Positions 1 to 10,838 of a DNA stretch of 64,000 nt are shown here, in pieces; position 1 is the stretch's first letter, and each line of letters opens with the position of its first letter. The translations under genes and the position numbers were made by a program. Below the pieces are notes generated by a model that made no database searches, was not told the DNA's origin, and was given only the letters and a program-made list of their open reading frames with translations. Source of the stretch: Mesocentrotus franciscanus (taxonomy: Eukaryota > Echinodermata > Echinoidea > Camarodonta > Strongylocentrotidae); contig CP137686.1 of assembly GCA_037976565.1 (NCBI GenBank), forward strand, positions 26,993,828 to 27,057,827, read 5' to 3'.

Positions 1-2193
1 GTTTGTTTTGTTTCGTACATGGATTGGTTTAGATATTAATATTGGTGAGGTTTTATGCCCTGTCAGATTTTTTCTTTTCCAACCAGCAATAGAGTTTGAA
101 GGAAATTTTGAGAATATGTCATTAAGAAAGTCACATTGTAAGTTTGAAACAATCACATATCAATAATGATTATTTTGGTATTAAACTATCATATTAATAT
201 TTGATTTCGAAAACTTGAAACATCTGCTGGAAAGTCTATTACCCATCCTAACCGAACGCATGATTTCCATTTTATTTCCCATGATATATAATGATTTATA
301 TTATTTACAACTAAAATATGTACCTGCATATGTTTGAAACCATAGACTTTTTGCTGTTTATCGAGGCCATGAAATATTGCATGTGCATGAATATTCTGCA
401 TGGAAAATTAGACCAATAAAAATATCATGCATGACTTTAGATTTACTTGATTAATGTGTAGACGTGATAAACACTTGGTCAAAATGGGATAATAATGATT
501 TTCTTTTCTTATTTTTGTTGGTATTAAATAAAATCTTACTATGATTTAGTTTGATCAATGAAGGGAAGATATTTCGAAATGAGAAAGAAATGAAGACATT
601 AAAAATGCCTTAAGTTTTTATCGTAATTTTTGTTTGCATACTTATATCTTACATTTTATTTTCTTGTATTTTTTTCTTTTTCTTTTTTTTCTTGTTGTTT
701 ACTGTGTTATGTGTGAACTAGGTTTGAGCATTCACATTTATATTGCAGTGCCTAATATTGCTTTGTTCACATCGTACACAAACACTGTTTAGAACATCAC
801 TTGTAACTTTGGTGCAGTGTACCATTTCACAATATGATTTTGTTTCTTCATGCACACTATTCCTATGATGAAAACCAGGTCACAGTACTTGAAGCTCATT
901 CATGTAGTAATGGAACAATATTTTTCTCAGAAGTTCATGAAATGAATGAATTCACTATCAAGTTTGTGCACTTGTTATGTGTGATACACCTGTCAAACTA
1001 CTACCAAACCGACTCCACACTGACTGATGATTTGCCATTATATAACTTTTTTAGTCTGGTGTCAGTCTTGTTGGTGTGGTTTAAAGGTATAGACCAGTTT
1101 GGAAATGCCCCTCTCAAAAATGAAATGGAAGCTCTTATTACCAATCATGTGAAAGAATATGTTTTGACTAATACGTGATGAGACAAATTTTGCCGGGAAA
1201 CCGCCTACTAATTAATATATTTGGTAAATTATTATATCTATCCGGTCTGGATAGATATCGCGCACGTGTCGCATAGTCCCATATACATCTTTCTGTGTAC
1301 AGTGCTTGTAACTTTATCAAGACTGGGCCAAATTTCTTATCATTTTGATGATTCCAGAACCTTGCAGTACACACCAATACTTATATGCTAGATGATCAAC
1401 CTTTTCTGATCGATTTCACAACGTTTCTTTCACAATGCAATCGCATGACCAGAACTGGTCTTTACCTTTAAGGTATTACTCTTGAGGTGCAGAAAAGTAT
1501 AAATCAGATGCATGCCATGACTTATATAGAGGAGAGAGAGAGAGAGAGCATGTAATAGCATGACAGTTGATATTTATTTTAGGTAAACAATACAATTTGT
1601 CAATATTTCATAATGTTCTGTATATGAGTGCTGGGGATATGAAATGACTGTTTCAACAGTCATGTGCTTCCTACTAATTAATTTAATTTGAATAATTTTA
1701 TTTTATGGTTAACTATTTTTCCTGTCTATCCTGTGTTCTCCTATAGCATTTATTCTACTGTATTAACATTTGTAAGTTTAGATGTCACTGGTGACAAATT
1801 CTTTCCCAAACTTGAAAGTAGCGGACTAATCTTAAAGGGACCTTTGAAAACCTGTCATGTTTTATGAGCCAGTCAGTCCTTGTACACCAAAATGCATCTT
1901 TCAAAAATGTGTTTACTGTATAGTGATTGTGTTTTAGTTGTCCATTTTATTATCTTCTGAGAAGAAAGGCACCACCACCAATATGTATCCCATTGTTAAA
2001 ACTGATTCTTTTCTTTTTTTCTTTTTGGGGAGGAATCTTTTGCATTTGCTATGTAATATTTCATCCCACCGTTATTAAGCACAGTGTATTTCATTGCTTT
2101 TACCAGAGCTCTTTTAGTTTTCCAGAGCTCAATCCCTCACCACTTCCTGTAACCCTTTCACTGATACATCCAACCTCACTTTATCATTTACAG
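1..2193. other. Intron or 5' flank upstream of the first visible ANOS1-like exon
   Basis: AT-rich sequence with no exon I can support. The acceptor at 2191-2193 shows that this is intron sequence at least at its right end, and the exon it serves starts inside a fibronectin type III domain, so earlier coding exons must lie before the window. An open frame of 114 codons at 834-1178 has no recognisable domain or splice context. A short GA microsatellite lies near 1532-1548. Confidence 0.5.
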
Positions 2194-2362
2194 GAAACGT
2201 CTTTCGAGCTGTATGGCCTCTCCTTCGATTGCACATACGAGGTCTGGGTCAGGCCGGTTTACGATCACGGCTGGGGACCATTCGATGCGACCATTCAGAT
2301 CCTCACTCCTCCCTGTACAGAAGTGGTCTCTAGAGGGCCAAGGCCGACATGTCCCACACCAA
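2194..2362 (+). CDS. ANOS1: ANOS1-like exon: C-terminal half of an FN3 domain and linker
   Basis: The acceptor is CAG at 2191-2193 and the donor GTAAGC at 2363. It starts in phase 0 and ends in phase 1. It encodes ETSFELYGLSFDCTYEVWV and then the F-G strand region ending ILTPPC, followed by a linker rich in Pro and Arg. The Y-E-V-W-V strand and the L-x-F-x-C-x-Y spacing are those of FN3 strands E and F. Confidence 0.75.
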
Positions 2363-4094
2363 GTAAGCCTACAAGATATTTGAGTAACCTTCAATTGCCA
2401 AGGGCACCAAGCTCTCCTGGAAATATGGGATTTGTGAAATAAAAAGTTTTCTTCTTTGTCATGAAATATGAGAAAAATCACTAAAATCAGGAAATACTGA
2501 GAATCCTTGGACCAGTTTCATGAATCCATTCTAAGTCTAAGTTCATGATCATCCCAAAGAATCACATGATATAGAATTAACATGTGTTTTAATGTGATGT
2601 CCACGACCGTAGACATACAACGATTTTGAGAAACTGACCCATGATAACTGTCACGTCAGAAACTTTTTTTTGCACAAAACTTACGCAAATTTATATTGGA
2701 GGCCATTTTCTTGGCAATGAACTGTTACGAAATTTGCAAATATTTCATGATGTGATTCATTCGTATTGCAATATTTTGCCGTATGTAACTTTCTTGAATC
2801 GCAACTACTCTCAAGTTAACATAATAGTCTCTAGTTTTATAGGACCAGTGAATAGAGCCTTCGGCATGAAAACTTGCGTGAATCTCGACTGGGCCAATTT
2901 TGCTTGAAATGCCCATGCTCACATAAGTTTGCTTTTAAATTTGTTGTAACTTTGCTGGTTCAACCAACCCCTCATTACACAAGGAGTCCAATTTACTACA
3001 AGATCCGATATTTCTGTGCTTCCTCAATAATTTGTCTAAAAATACAAATTCATCGCCCAGCGCTGACCAGTTCCTTTAACAGGATTAAGTCCATGACCTA
3101 CATGTAGTCTGAATATGTTAACCAAGGAAACATCAGAGACAAAACCATCTAAATTCTCAATGACCTCCTTGGCAGCATAAGACATTATCTCCTTGCTAAA
3201 ATCCCTTCTCAATGCACGTTTATTCCATGAGACTTTAAAAGAGGAGAAGGAGAAAATCTTCCAGAAACTTCATAAAATATGGAAGGGATAATCTCGCCTG
3301 AAATGGGTTGGCATTCAGCTTATTAGGAAAGCTTTCATTTTTTTCCATTCTGAATTTGCTGGAATAATGTAAAAGGGTAATTAGTATTTAGAGTAGGCTC
3401 AAAAAGCCTAGTGTAGTGCCGAGAAAAAAAGGTGATCAGGAATTCGTCGAATGAGGAGTACATACATGTAGGTCGTGGAAATTTTTTATTAGGGAGAAAA
3501 GTGGGCGATTATTAGCCGAGGTTTGTGGCTTTAAATTCTCCAGTTTTTCAATTGGATGTCGATGATGGCCCCTCGGGCCAATATCCTCTTGCTTTGGACA
3601 AAAGGCAGTGATTTCCATGAGTAGGGGTATTAACTAGAGGATTAGTCCAGATTTAACCTCTTTAGCTTTAGAATAGAGACATGGATTAGGCCCTTTTAAG
3701 CTCTCCAAGTCCTTTCTTTCACCCATCCCCCCTCTCTATCTCTCTCTCTCTCGATCTCGAATCTTCAACTCTCTCCTTTTCTCTGTCCACCTCTCAGTCC
3801 TTTCCTCACTTTCATTGTACCAATCTCTGCCTTCCTCTCTCTTATCTCCTCTCACACTCCATCTCCTTCCTCTCTCTCTTTCTTTCTTCCTTCTCCTCTA
3901 TTTGATCTCTTTCTCTCATCCTCCCTCTTTCGCTCATCCTCTTTCTCTCATCCTCCCTCTCACCTTCTACTGTACCGGTCTTTCTCAAGGTGAGTGTTCA
4001 GTAGAAAGGAAAGATAATCATTGATCGGGAGGATTAGTACCCTCTATTCTTCTCCTGTCTTCTCCTGGCCTCTTTTAACAGCTCCAATCCTCCC

Positions 4095-4140
<46 letters not shown>

Positions 4141-7100
4141 ATCACTCACCCTCTCCCTCTATCTGCCTCTCCTCCCAACTTCATACCTGTGAAGTGTTAC
4201 AAGTTAACTAACAATCCCCCAATTGTCAAGTGCTCATGTAGTCTGTTCATGGAGTAGTGTACCTGTATCAGAATCCTGAGGTTAGGATAACCACAGGAAT
4301 TTGTCATCAGGAACATGCATTCCAATGGTCTGCGATGTTCCTGAGAAATGTATTGTATGATGCTTGTCACCTGTAGAAGGGTGGGGGCGGGGGCGGGGTG
4401 GCAGTGGAGTCTGCTGGTTCATATGCATTGACAATACCTTGGCTCAAGTTCTCCCCTTCTTTCCTTCTTCCATTCTTCCCTTTCTTCCCTTTCTTCCTTC
4501 TTTTTTATTATTTTATTATTTTATCGTTTTATCATTTTATCATTCTCCCCCTCCCCCCCCCCCAAAAAAAAAAATATATATACACTATCCTAATCATTTA
4601 AAAATGCTGCGTAGATAGCAGATACTGGAGTGTCATCCTGTCACGTGAAAGCACACCCTGTCAAAACCTACATGTTCATTCTGTTTGCCCATTGGGACAA
4701 GTGTTATACGAGACAATCTTCCTAGAAGATTTACCCACTTCAGATGTCCTTGCTTAAAATTTCTCACAGAGGATTTGGGATAGATTTAACAAGCCTTTTA
4801 TCGTCTTACTTTTGACACCTGTGAGGTTACATGTTACAGATTCAGAGATGCCACATGGTGGTGTATGTCTCCATGGCAACAGGAGATGATGCTACCCTTT
4901 TGAAATTAGCATGTACATTGTAGCAGTACAATGTTGCCTTTTAGTGATGTTTTGGCATTATATTTCAATCCAAACTAGGCAGAATACATCAACAGAAAGG
5001 GCAAAAATTACAGAAATTCTTTAGTCCAATTTCATTGCAGTACATTATGCCATCAATGAAGAATTATTTCATTGAAAATAAGCAGTAAACTCTCTAAATT
5101 GGCAATGGAAAGTAGAAGTCATAATTACTATTGTTTTTACAACTTAGCAATTGAAAATTTTGGTAAAGTTTTTAGGATTGCACCTTATAATTCTTTAAAA
5201 GAATTACAGTATTATGCAACCCTGAAAACTTTATCTACAATTTGGTTTCTCCACCATGAAAAGTATAGCTGATACTCATCAAATTTAGCAATCGTTTATG
5301 CATTTTGTCATTTTCATTCAAATTTGTTTTTCAATACCATTTGATATATCTTAAACCATGTATGATCGACAGATAAGAATGAATGGTGTCAATTTGACGA
5401 GGCAAAACTTCAGATATTTCTGAACTACCTGGGGTGGGTGAGGAAACAGTTTGATGATGTACATATCTACATGTACTGTGCCTGCCTCACAACCACACCA
5501 TATACATGTACAGTGCCATGCTGTGATGGGTATTTAGATCTATGAAGGAACTAGAAGGAACGGTCCTGTATTGGGTCTTAATACCATCTATCCTCTTTCT
5601 GGAATAATCTTCTTATTCGCCCTTTTACTAGGAGCCTCTGATCCTGCTATTGTCCTGTGTTTAGCCCATGTTAAGTTAGCAACTGTCAGTTTTAATCATT
5701 TTTCCGGGGTGAAAAGGCAGCACAGACGAATTGCATTTCTGCTATATCATAGTTGACTGTTTGAAGTACACTTTTATGTTTAATGGAAAATCATTGAAGT
5801 CTCCAAATTTGTGTCGCAGGGTGAAATTTATAATCACTTTTTTCATGTACTTTGTTTTTTGGGTTGATATTTTCATTCACATTTTTTCATTTAATATAAT
5901 TTTTTTTTTAAACTGTGAAAGAGTTGAAAATAAATTTATTGTTGCCAATTTGAGAAGGAAATGCTGATTTATTTAGACTTTTGGAAAACCCTGAACTGCT
6001 CTGGGGTGTGATAGAAAGAGAGAAAAGGGGTTTGGTAATCCCTACAAGTGCCTTAGTGACTAGGCTTTTCCATTACAACTATTCTCACAGGGCATTGGGC
6101 CCTGTTTTTCGGAGAACCGAAGAAAGGGACACCTTATAAAGAAATAAATGGTCTGGATGATGGGATTGGATCCTTAACACTTTGAAAACTAAGCCCAAGG
6201 TAACTTGGGATAAAACTCAGGGGAAGTACATGCTGAAAGAAATCAGATCATCTTTAAAGGGTTAAAGTGAACAGAGTTATGTATACAGTGGGACTGTTAT
6301 GAAAGGGGTCTCCAACAGGTTAAAAATAACACAGTTTAGTCTGTATGGGACTAGTATATGGATCAAAGTATGGAGCTACCTTACCGACCAGTTACCATGG
6401 TAACAAAAATATTTTGACACAGACTAGTGAGCATGATTAAGCAAGGCCATAATTCTACTGTGTCAACATTGTCTCCAACTATGAGGAAATAAAAATTCTA
6501 GTTACCGGTAGTTTTTTTTATGCTCATCCTATTTTAGGAAATAATTTTGACAGATTACTAACCATTATGCATCCAGACTATGACAACGTAATTGATTCAT
6601 AAACAATTTATTAAGCCTGAGTCAAAACGTTTAACCGACGGTTAAACGACCGCATTCATCAAAACCGTTTAGCATTTCTCGCTCCGTTTAACCGTTATTT
6701 TCGTGCAGTTTTTTACATGTGTATTGTTTTTGTTTTTGAGACTTCATTGCCGATACGGAACTCCTAAATTAATAATTATCAGCAAGACTTCATTGCCCGT
6801 ACGGAGGTCTAAAACAATTAATTATCGGCAAGACTTCGTTGCCCTTACGGAGATCTAAAAACAATAATTATCGGCAAGACTTCGTTGCCCGTACGGAGAT
6901 CTAAACACAATAATTATCGGCAAGACTTCGTTGCCCTTACGGAGATCTAAAAACAATAATTATCGGCAAGATTTTGTTGCCCTTACGGAGATCTAAAAAC
7001 AATAATTATCGGCAAGACTTCGTTGCCCGTACGGAGATCTAAAACAATTAATTATCGGCAAGACTTCGTTGCCCTTACGGAGATCTAAAAAGAATAATTA

Positions 7101-9568
7101 TCGGCAAGACTTCGTTGCCCTTACCGAGATCTAAAAACAAAAATTATCGGCAAGACCTCGTTGCCCGTATGGAGATCTAAAAACAATAATTATCGGCAAG
7201 ACTTCGTTGCCCTTACCGAGATCTAAAACAATAATTATCAGCAAGACTTTGTTGCCCTTACGGAGATCTAAAAACAATAATTATCGGCAAGACTTCGTTG
7301 CCCTTACGGAGATCTAAAAACAATAATTATCGGCAAGACTTCGTTGCCCTTACGGAGATCTAAAAACAATAATTATCGGCAAGACTTCGTTGCCCTTACG
7401 GAGATCTAAAAACAATAATTATCGGCAAGACTTCGTTGCCCTTACGGAGATCTTAAAACAATAATTATCGGCAAGACTTCGTTGCCTTTATGGAGATCTA
7501 AAAACAATAATTATCGGCAAGACTTTGTTGAAAACATTATATCTTCATCAAAATGACTGAAAACTTAAGAATTTACAGACATGTAAAAATACGTGTATTT
7601 TCAAAACGGTTAAACGAAACCGCCCGTATACTTTTAACAGTTAAACGTTTAGCACAAAAACCGTAATGACTCAGGCCTACAATTTATAGCTTGTAGTAGA
7701 AATATCATAACAATACAAGGTGATTTATGATTTTAAACAAATTATAGAGAGAGATATGTATGTGAACGCCAACGTCATATGTTACATGATATGTTATTGT
7801 TCTGTGATCAAATTGTCGTTGATTTCAGTGAACTATAACTATTCACTGAACATAGACCGTTCATTCATTCATTCATTCATTCATTCATTTATTCATACAT
7901 TCATTTATTCATTCATTTATTAACTTATTCCTCTTCTTTCCTCTCTCCTCTGCAGTTCCTGACATCCCGAGCGCCCCCATCAACATGACCTACTCCTACG
8001 TCATCGGGGAGACCGTCAGCGCCAACTTCACATGGGCCCCTCCGACGAGGTCCCAGTACCCTCTGAGTGGCTACAGGATCTACTGGGCTCAGGTCAAGCC
8101 ATCGTCGGGCCTGCCCCACGCGGCCCTGCCCACCATCGAGAGAGAGGAGTTTACTTCCACGCTTCTCAGAGAGGTTGGTAGAACTTAGGCTCCTTCGTCT
8201 CTCCTCAATGTGTCGCACCTGCCTGTAAAAGCCATCAAAAGGAAACAAGAAAAAAGTGACCACCTTAGGCTGGATACCTTTCTACCTTTCTAGACAGGCT
8301 GTTCAACACACATCTGAACGCTGCTGAAATACATTAAAATGTTAAAACTCATGTCTTAATATCTAGCTTAAAGCATGTTTTGTTTATAATAGAGGGGATT
8401 ATGATGCTGTGATTTTAGCATTATCTGTGCATCAAACCTTATTCTTGCCTATCATTCTTCATCTCTTGCAATAGTACTCTGCATTTTTCAGTTGTTATCA
8501 TGAAAAATATCAATTTCGTGCCAAAACTACTTCTTCTAGCCACGAAAACAGCAAGCTAACTTCAGTTTGCCATTACATGTCTGAGGAAGGTATCTGAAAC
8601 ATTGAAACTGTCACTGATGTGTTGTAGAACTAATTCCTAATCTATGTCTTTTATTTTGTCATTCAGACTCGGAGATGGTACGTTATCAGAAACCTGACGG
8701 CCGGTGCAAGATACGTCGTCAAACTTCAGGCACTGTCCAGCATTGGGGGTGGCGCTAACGTGGCTGTCGATATCCAGACGCCAGACATTAAAATTCAAGT
8801 CAATCCAGGTAAGATTCTGATGAGATTCATTCCTTTGAATAGGCCATGTACGTAATGCGTCCAAATAATTGATAGTTTATTTCCCTATACACCAATTGAT
8901 TAAATATTGCATTCCATGATTGTTTCAGGCTTCATTTTTGTCAAATTATAGCGTTATGGTTTGAGTTGTATTTTGGTTTCATATTAGGGTTAGGATTAGG
9001 TTAAGTGCTTGGTACAGGGTAGGAATTCGGTTAGTTTTGGATATTTAGTTATGGAGCAATTGTCACCAGAGCATGTGTTGTACTTCAGAAAAGAATTAGC
9101 AGTACATCATTGATAATGGTCTTTCTGGGTTGGATTTATGTTCATGGACAGAATTACACCTTTTTGAGAAGTTTATAATAATAACACAATTTAGATTGTG
9201 CTTTTTCTGTAAAGATTGTTTGTTCATGCCTCATTTTCTCATCTTCATTTTGCATGTAACTGCTCAACACTGCTGGGCATCATTTAACGACATGATCATA
9301 AGTACAATTTCATTGACATCCCATTGAAGTGGCTTCATTTTACTATGTGTGTTTCAATCGGATGTTGGCAAAGTTGTTCTTATGTCAGTTTTTTAAAGGC
9401 TACCCAAAAGGGGGATCAACGTAACACTAGTGATCATAATTTAATGGTGTGTATAATGCTATAGTAATCTTTTTTGTGTTTTTTACAGTATTACCGGCGA
9501 GAGGCGCAAACGCCGGACCCAAACTTAATCGAAGAGCCTGTCAGCCCACTAGAAAATTGTGCAGCTGA
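2194..9568 (+). CDS. ANOS1: Anosmin-1-like secreted fibronectin type III protein, 3' part of gene (four exons)
   Basis: Coding exons are 2194-2362, 7956-8173, 8667-8808 and 9489-9568 (stop TGA 9566-9568). Anosmin-1 is a secreted extracellular-matrix glycoprotein that binds heparan sulfate and acts in neurite growth and cell migration; that role is family knowledge. The sequence shows the second half of one FN3 domain ending in LTPPC, a linker with further cysteine, a complete FN3 domain (ANFTWAPP, GYRIYWAQV, then NLTAGARYVVKLQAL), and a short basic tail. The TPPC ending, the Cys-bearing linker and the W-x-P...GYxIxWAxV pattern resemble the last two FN3 domains of anosmin-1. The WAP domain and earlier FN3 domains would lie before the window. 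Other FN3 proteins remain possible. The donor of the second exon is weak, so that junction is least certain. Confidence 0.6.
3715..4140. repeat. Pyrimidine-rich CT microsatellite region
   Basis: This is interrupted (CT)n on the plus strand, densest at 4086-4140. Long open frames here are artefacts of low complexity (runs of Ser and Leu). Confidence 0.85.
6612..7679. mobile_element. Non-autonomous hAT-type element carrying a 46-bp minisatellite
   Basis: The left end reads TAAGCCTGAGTCA (6612-6624) and the right end is its complement TGACTCAGGCCTA (7667-7679), with one mismatch. The flanks carry an exact 8-bp duplication, CAATTTAT, at 6604-6611 and 7680-7687. Terminal inverted repeats with 8-bp target duplications are typical of hAT elements. 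Both subterminal regions hold several copies of GTTTAACCG-like motifs in both orientations, which often act as transposase sites in this superfamily (inference). There is no transposase frame. The interior is almost wholly a tandem array. Confidence 0.85.
6740..7530. repeat. 46-bp minisatellite, about 17 copies
   Basis: The monomer contains CGGCAAGACTTCGTTGCCC, then an AGATCT palindrome and an A-rich spacer with AATAATTAT. CGGCAAGA-type starts recur at 6828, 6873, 6918, 6964, 7010, 7056, 7101, 7147, 7193, 7238, 7285, 7331, 7377, 7423, 7469 and 7515. The first copy near 6741 is degenerate and the right-most is cut off. Central copies are nearly identical, as expected for recent array growth. 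Confidence 0.95.
7861..7921. repeat. ATTC tetranucleotide microsatellite
   Basis: Interrupted (CATT)n ends about 30 bp before the acceptor at 7955. Confidence 0.9.
7956..8173 (+). CDS. ANOS1: ANOS1-like exon: N-terminal half of the last FN3 domain
   Basis: The acceptor CTCTGCAG ends at 7955. The leftover base A from the previous exon completes ATT, giving IPDIPSAPINMTYSYVIGE and then a classic FN3 B-C region with ANFTWAPP and SGYRIYWAQV. I end the exon at 8173 (GAG followed by GTTGGT), because this joins in frame to the next exon's TRRWYVIRNL. A better-looking donor, GTAGAA at 8178, would put the next exon in a frame that destroys the FN3 fold. Confidence 0.75.
8667..8808 (+). CDS. ANOS1: ANOS1-like exon: C-terminal half of the last FN3 domain
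   Basis: The acceptor CATTCAG ends at 8666 and the donor CAG/GTAAGA is at 8809. It encodes TRRWYVIRNLTAGARYVV and the F-G strands, ending DIQTPDIKIQVNP. The NLTAGARYVVKLQAL string is a textbook FN3 strand E-F motif. It starts in phase 0 and ends in phase 1. Confidence 0.8.
9489..9568 (+). CDS. ANOS1: ANOS1-like terminal exon with stop codon
   Basis: The acceptor TTTTTTACAG ends at 9488. The phase-1 junction gives V, then a 25-residue tail rich in Arg and Lys with two cysteines, ending at TGA 9566-9568. A short basic tail after the last FN3 domain also fits anosmin-1, whose tail is basic and His-rich. This tail has no His cluster. Confidence 0.65.
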
Positions 9569-10502
9569 GAGACTGGTGGGCTCCTTTCTCTTCATGACTA
9601 TCCTCTCGATACTGTGCACATGTCATGTCATTCAGAGGTGATAGTATCCTGAGAAGGGATCACCACTCAAGCATTATTATTGGATTATTTTTTGTTGTTG
9701 TCGTAAGATACAAGTGTTGCCTTTTTTTTTGTAGCACTACTGAAATGTTTAAACAGTATTTATTTTATCTGATCCAAAAGATCATCTTTTCTGTGTAAAA
9801 AGGAAATTTTTCACTGTATAGTTATCTTTTATTTAATTTGTATTATTCGTATACAATGCATACATGTACCTATAAACTTTTTTGCAGAAAAATATTTGAT
9901 ATGAAAAAAAGAGAGAAATATTATGAACAACAAAGATATTCCAGATTGGGAGAAAAAGTACAAAATTATATTTCTTGTTTTTGTTTTATAAGTTGGCTGA
10001 AAAGACAAATTCAGGAATCGTGATTTTTTCCGAATTTATTTTTTAAAACATGCTTGATCGTTGTTTACTTGCGGACATTCAGGAATTTAGCATACTCATC
10101 AACAGAAATCAAAGATGTAGTCCTTTCTACACCTTTTACACATGACAATGCAAATAATTATTCTGGGGAACATCGAAGATGGATAATTAAGGTATAAAGA
10201 AAGGATATATTTCTCTCAAATGTCAGGCTTTGTGCTTGGCAGCATGACAATCGTTATATTTGTGTTATTTAATTATATTGTGTATGTTACCACCCTGTGT
10301 AATCTGTTATGAATTATTCATTTGTATCATGATTCGATAAGCGTATGCTTGCAAAGTCACTGCCATTTTTTATTTACTCCGTTAAAGACATATAATGTCT
10401 TTAATTATTGAGTATTGATTGTGATGTATGTACGCCTTTTTTTATAATTGTCACCGATTTTGGAAGTAATCTCAAAACTTTGACTGGAGGCATATGTCAT
10501 GC

Positions 10503-10524
10503 CTTCTCTCTCTCTCTCTCTCTC

Positions 10525-10570
<46 letters not shown>

Positions 10571-10630
10571 ATCTTTCTGCCTCTCTTATCTCTTTCTCTC
10601 TCTCTCTCTCTCTCACTTTCTCTCTTTTTA
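10503..10630. repeat. CT microsatellite
   Basis: Long (CT)n with small interruptions. The Ser/Leu open frames over it are not genes. Confidence 0.9.
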
Positions 10631-10767
10631 TTGTCTTTTTCTATTTACTATCTCTTTTGTCTTTCAACCTGTCTATCTGTATGTTTATTTTTCCCTCTCT
10701 GTTTTCTTTGCCATCTTTACATTTCAATAAGGTTAACACCCTTGTGTTTGTCAGTAGATGACATCGT

Positions 10768-10838
10768 CTGTTTGGAGCCAGAAGGTCCTTAGCTCATATA
10801 GTTTAACACAGAGTTAATGTCCTTCTGGCTCCAAACAG
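10768..10838. repeat. Hairpin with 18-bp perfect arms
   Basis: CTGTTTGGAGCCAGAAGG at 10768-10785 is the exact reverse complement of 10821-10838. Related but decayed hairpins occur at about 11408-11500, and a more degenerate one at 12782-12860, so this is a small dispersed family. Confidence 0.85.

Larger units (their letters stand above)
2363..7955. other. Intron of ANOS1-like gene
   Basis: This 5.6-kb intron runs from GTAAGC to a pyrimidine-rich CTCTGCAG. It holds CT-rich tracts (3720-3990, 4086-4140), a low-complexity block at 4440-4590, a complete hAT-type element with an internal minisatellite (6612-7679), and an ATTC microsatellite just before the acceptor. From 4620 to 6600 I see no coding signal or repeat that I can name. 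Confidence 0.7.

Noticed and set aside
834..1178. 114-codon open frame as a gene
   Set aside because: No recognisable domain, no splice context, and length not unusual for AT-rich intronic DNA.
6740..7530. Regular repeats resembling a CRISPR array
   Set aside because: The whole 46-bp unit repeats, with no unique spacers, it lies inside a transposon with terminal inverted repeats, and the DNA is clearly eukaryotic.
8987..9030. TTAGGG-like text as telomeric repeat
   Set aside because: Only scattered, imperfect GGGTTAGGATTAGG units; unlike the clean array at 27777.
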